Source of the DNA: Methyloterricola oryzae
Lineage (GTDB): Bacteria > Pseudomonadota > Gammaproteobacteria > Methylococcales > Methylococcaceae
DNA: 64,000 bases
Direction of reading: 5' to 3'
Assembly: GCF_000934725.1 (NCBI RefSeq)
Contig: NZ_JYNS01000001.1
Location: 124,001 to 188,000, forward strand
In this document: positions 62,025 to 64,000 of the stretch, in pieces
How the letters are laid out: each line of letters begins with the position of its first letter
Numbering within the stretch: position 1 is the stretch's first letter
Made by a program: the position numbers and the translations under genes
The notes under the pieces: generated by a model
The model's database searches: none
The model's input: only the letters and a program-made list of their open reading frames with translations
Told to the model about the DNA's origin: nothing

Positions 62025-63860
62025 ATGAACTCCCCTCGCCCTTCACCCCTGAACGGGCCGCGCCTTGCGGCAGCGTTGCTCTGCCTGTGCAGTTCCCCCG
62101 CTTTCGCCGCCCACGGCATCGCCCAGTACGGCGAGCCCAAGTACCCGGCGGGCTTCGACCACTTCGGCTATGTCAATCCGCAGGCGCCCAAGGGCGGAAC
62201 GCTAACCCTCTCTCCCGTGCAGCAGCCCAGCTACGACAAGTTCAATCCCTTTTCCCTCAAGGGCATCGCCGCCCCGGACCTGGGGCCCATGCTGTTCGAG
62301 AGCCTGGCCACCGGCTCCAGCGACGAAATCGCCAGTGTCTACGGGCTGCTGGCGGACGATATCCGCCTGGCACCCGACCGGCTATCGGTGGTGTTCCATA
62401 TCAATCCCAAGGCGCATTTTTCCAATGGGGCGCCGGTGCTGGCCCAGGACGTGAAGGATTCCTTCGACACCCTGGTGAGCAAGCTGGCCAGCCCGCTGTT
62501 CCGTTCCATGTATGCGGACGTGGCCAAAGTCACCGTCATGTCCGAGCGCGAGATACGCTTCGAATTCAAGGTGCCCAACGCCGAACTGCCGCTGATCGTC
62601 GCCACCATGCCAGTGTTCTCCAAGGACTGGGGTCGCCAGCCGGACGGCAGCGTGACGCCCTTCGACAAGCTGGCCTATGAAAAGCCGGTCTCCAGCGGGC
62701 CTTACCTCATCGAGAAGTTCGATCCCGGCCGTTCCATCACCTACCGCCGCGATCCCAACTATTGGGGCAAGGACCTGAACGTGCGCAAGGGAATGTTCAA
62801 TTTCGACCGCATCGTCCACCAACTCTACCGGGACGACACGGCGCAACTGGAAGGCTTCAAGGCCGGGGATTTCGATGTCAGCTTCGAGTTCCGCGCCAAG
62901 AACTGGGCGCGCGGCTACCAGGGTCCGCGCTTTCGCAGCGGCGAGTTGATCAAGCACGAATTCCCCCATCACAACGGCGCCGGCATGCAGGGTTTCGTGA
63001 TGAACTTGCGCCGGCCGCTGTTTCAGGACATCCGCGTGCGCAAGGCGCTGGCCCTGGCCATCGACTTCGAGTGGATGAACCGGCAGTTGTTCTTCGGCCA
63101 ATACACCCGCCTCAACAGCTATTTCTTCGATACCGAACTGGCCGCCATCGGCACCCCCGGCAGCCTGCCTCGGACGGATGAGTTGAAACTGCTGGAGCCG
63201 CTGCGGGCGCAGCTTCTGCCTTCGGTGTTCGCACCGCTCCCGCCGCCGGCCAGCACCGCGCCGCCTTCCAGTCTGCGCGACAACCTGCGCAAGGCCAGGG
63301 CCTTGCTGGAAGAAGCCGGATGGCATTACCGCGACGGCGCGCTGCGCAATGACAAGGGCGAGCCCTTTGCCTTCGAACTGCTGGACAACGGCGTCATGTC
63401 CCGGGTCAACGGGGCCTATATCCGCAATCTGGAGCGCCTCGGCATCCGCGCCACCGAGCGCATCACTGACAATGCCCTGTACCAGAAGCGGGTGGAGGAT
63501 TTCGATTACGACATGATCGACGTGCCCTACCCCGCCACCCAGAGTCCGGGTAACGAGTTGATGGACCGCTTCGCTAGCCAGTCGGCGGAGGTCAAGGGTT
63601 CGGAGAACTATGTCGGGCTGCGTTCCCCGGCGGTGGATTCCATCATCCAGTCGGTACTCGGCGCCTCGACCCGGGCCGATCTAGTGGCTGCGGCCCGCGC
63701 CCTGGACCGGGTGCTCATGGCCGGTTTCTACATCGTGCCCCATTACACCAGCACCACCCACCGGGTCGCCTACCGGCGCGGCTTCGGATTCCCGGAAACC
63801 CTGCCCCTGTATTATCGGGCCGATGACTGGGTGGTCACCACCTGGTGGAAGGAGCCCTAG
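62025..63860 (+). CDS. yejA: Extracellular solute-binding protein, family 5 (YejA-like)
   Basis: A 611-residue periplasmic binding protein of the oligopeptide/dipeptide ABC class. It has a signal peptide (RLAAALLCLCSSPAFAAHG), then HGIAQYGEPKYPAGFDHFGYVNPQAPKGG, typical of YejA. Family-5 core motifs include VVFHINPKAHFSNGAPVLAQDV, SGPYLIEKFDPGRSITYRRDPNYWG and DIRVRKALALAIDFEWMNRQLF. It may deliver microcin-C-like peptides or other peptides. An ATG at 61986 is in frame but would add 13 residues before the signal. It is followed after four bases by the permease gene. Confidence 0.92.
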   Translation: MNSPRPSPLNGPRLAAALLCLCSSPAFAAHGIAQYGEPKYPAGFDHFGYVNPQAPKGGTLTLSPVQQPSYDKFNPFSLKGIAAPDLGPMLFESLATGSSDEIASVYGLLADDIRLAPDRLSVVFHINPKAHFSNGAPVLAQDVKDSFDTLVSKLASPLFRSMYADVAKVTVMSEREIRFEFKVPNAELPLIVATMPVFSKDWGRQPDGSVTPFDKLAYEKPVSSGPYLIEKFDPGRSITYRRDPNYWGKDLNVRKGMFNFDRIVHQLYRDDTAQLEGFKAGDFDVSFEFRAKNWARGYQGPRFRSGELIKHEFPHHNGAGMQGFVMNLRRPLFQDIRVRKALALAIDFEWMNRQLFFGQYTRLNSYFFDTELAAIGTPGSLPRTDELKLLEPLRAQLLPSVFAPLPPPASTAPPSSLRDNLRKARALLEEAGWHYRDGALRNDKGEPFAFELLDNGVMSRVNGAYIRNLERLGIRATERITDNALYQKRVEDFDYDMIDVPYPATQSPGNELMDRFASQSAEVKGSENYVGLRSPAVDSIIQSVLGASTRADLVAAARALDRVLMAGFYIVPHYTSTTHRVAYRRGFGFPETLPLYYRADDWVVTTWWKEP

Positions 63861-63864
63861 CCCC

Positions 63865-64000
63865 ATGTGGAGTTATCTGCTCAAGCGTATCCTGCTGATG
63901 CTGCCCACCCTGCTGGGGGTCATCACGTTGACCTTCGTGGTGATCCAGTTCGTGCCCGGCGGCCCGGTGGAGCAGATGATGACGGAGCTGCGCCACGGCC
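63865..64000 (+). CDS. yejB: ABC transporter permease YejB-like, N-terminal part (3' end outside window)
   Basis: Only the first 45 residues are seen. They begin MWSYLLKRILLMLPTLLGVI, a first membrane helix, then TLTFVVIQFVPGGPVEQMM, the signature N-terminus of the YejB/OppB permease family. It starts four bases after yejA stops, so it is the next gene of the same transporter operon. Confidence 0.92.
   Translation, partial: MWSYLLKRILLMLPTLLGVITLTFVVIQFVPGGPVEQMMTELRHG

Overview
The window is a contiguous stretch of bacterial chromosome, GC-rich (roughly 60 percent by eye). It holds about 60 protein genes, one tRNA and almost no non-coding slack. Gene content and order point to a gammaproteobacterium: SlyX, GreB, hflKC, the rpsB-tsf-pyrH-frr-uppS-cdsA-dxr-rseP block, map-glnD, rhodanese-secB-gpsA, a CysI/DUF934 pair and a small acidic protein of a type I associate with gammaproteobacteria. 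I see no transposase, integrase, phage gene, CRISPR array or plasmid function. Alanine dehydrogenase, a RegB/RegA-type redox pair, an NhaD antiporter and B12-type methyl-transfer proteins would fit a free-living methanotroph- or sulfur-oxidiser-like lineage, but the species cannot be fixed from this sequence.

Layout. 1-12.6 kb: the end of a penicillin-binding protein, an aldehyde dehydrogenase, a CoA-binding protein, a secreted SGNH-like protein coupled to a cytochrome P450, slyX, hflC-hflK, a lipoprotein with glycosidase-like features, a J-domain protein, tRNA-Ala(CGC) and a Lon-like protease. 12.8-17.9 kb: central carbon genes gap, pyk and fbp, then yigZ and aqpZ. 17.9-26.4 kb, minus strand: rpsB, tsf, pyrH, frr, uppS, cdsA, dxr, rseP and dsbC, with an S2 promoter, a leader hairpin and an intergenic attenuator. 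26.4-30.3 kb: map, glnD and a small acidic protein. 30.3-39 kb: alanine dehydrogenase, a SAP-domain microprotein, YjbQ and DUF411, then two convergent genes that each carry a FliA (sigma-28) type promoter, nhaD, and cysI-DUF934. 39-44.5 kb: ctpA, envC-like, an ArsR-family regulator with a BigR/SqrR-like cysteine pair, a membrane rhodanese, secB and gpsA.

44.6-56 kb is a dense signalling island. On the minus strand are HDOD plus cNMP-type domain, corrinoid protein, UroD-family methyltransferase, GAF hybrid kinase, HDOD and CheD. Divergent on the plus strand are a PAS kinase, REC-HDOD and REC-GAF-HD-GYP. A B12/methyltransferase pair joined gene-to-gene to a hybrid kinase, with the methyltransferase missing most of its canonical zinc ligands, is the strongest candidate here for an undescribed system.

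56-64 kb: greB, msrA, an M48 lipoprotein peptidase, then a region with a strong intrinsic terminator facing the minus strand (probable unannotated small RNA), regB-regA, an EVE-domain protein, serB, and the start of a yej-type peptide ABC transporter that runs off the end.
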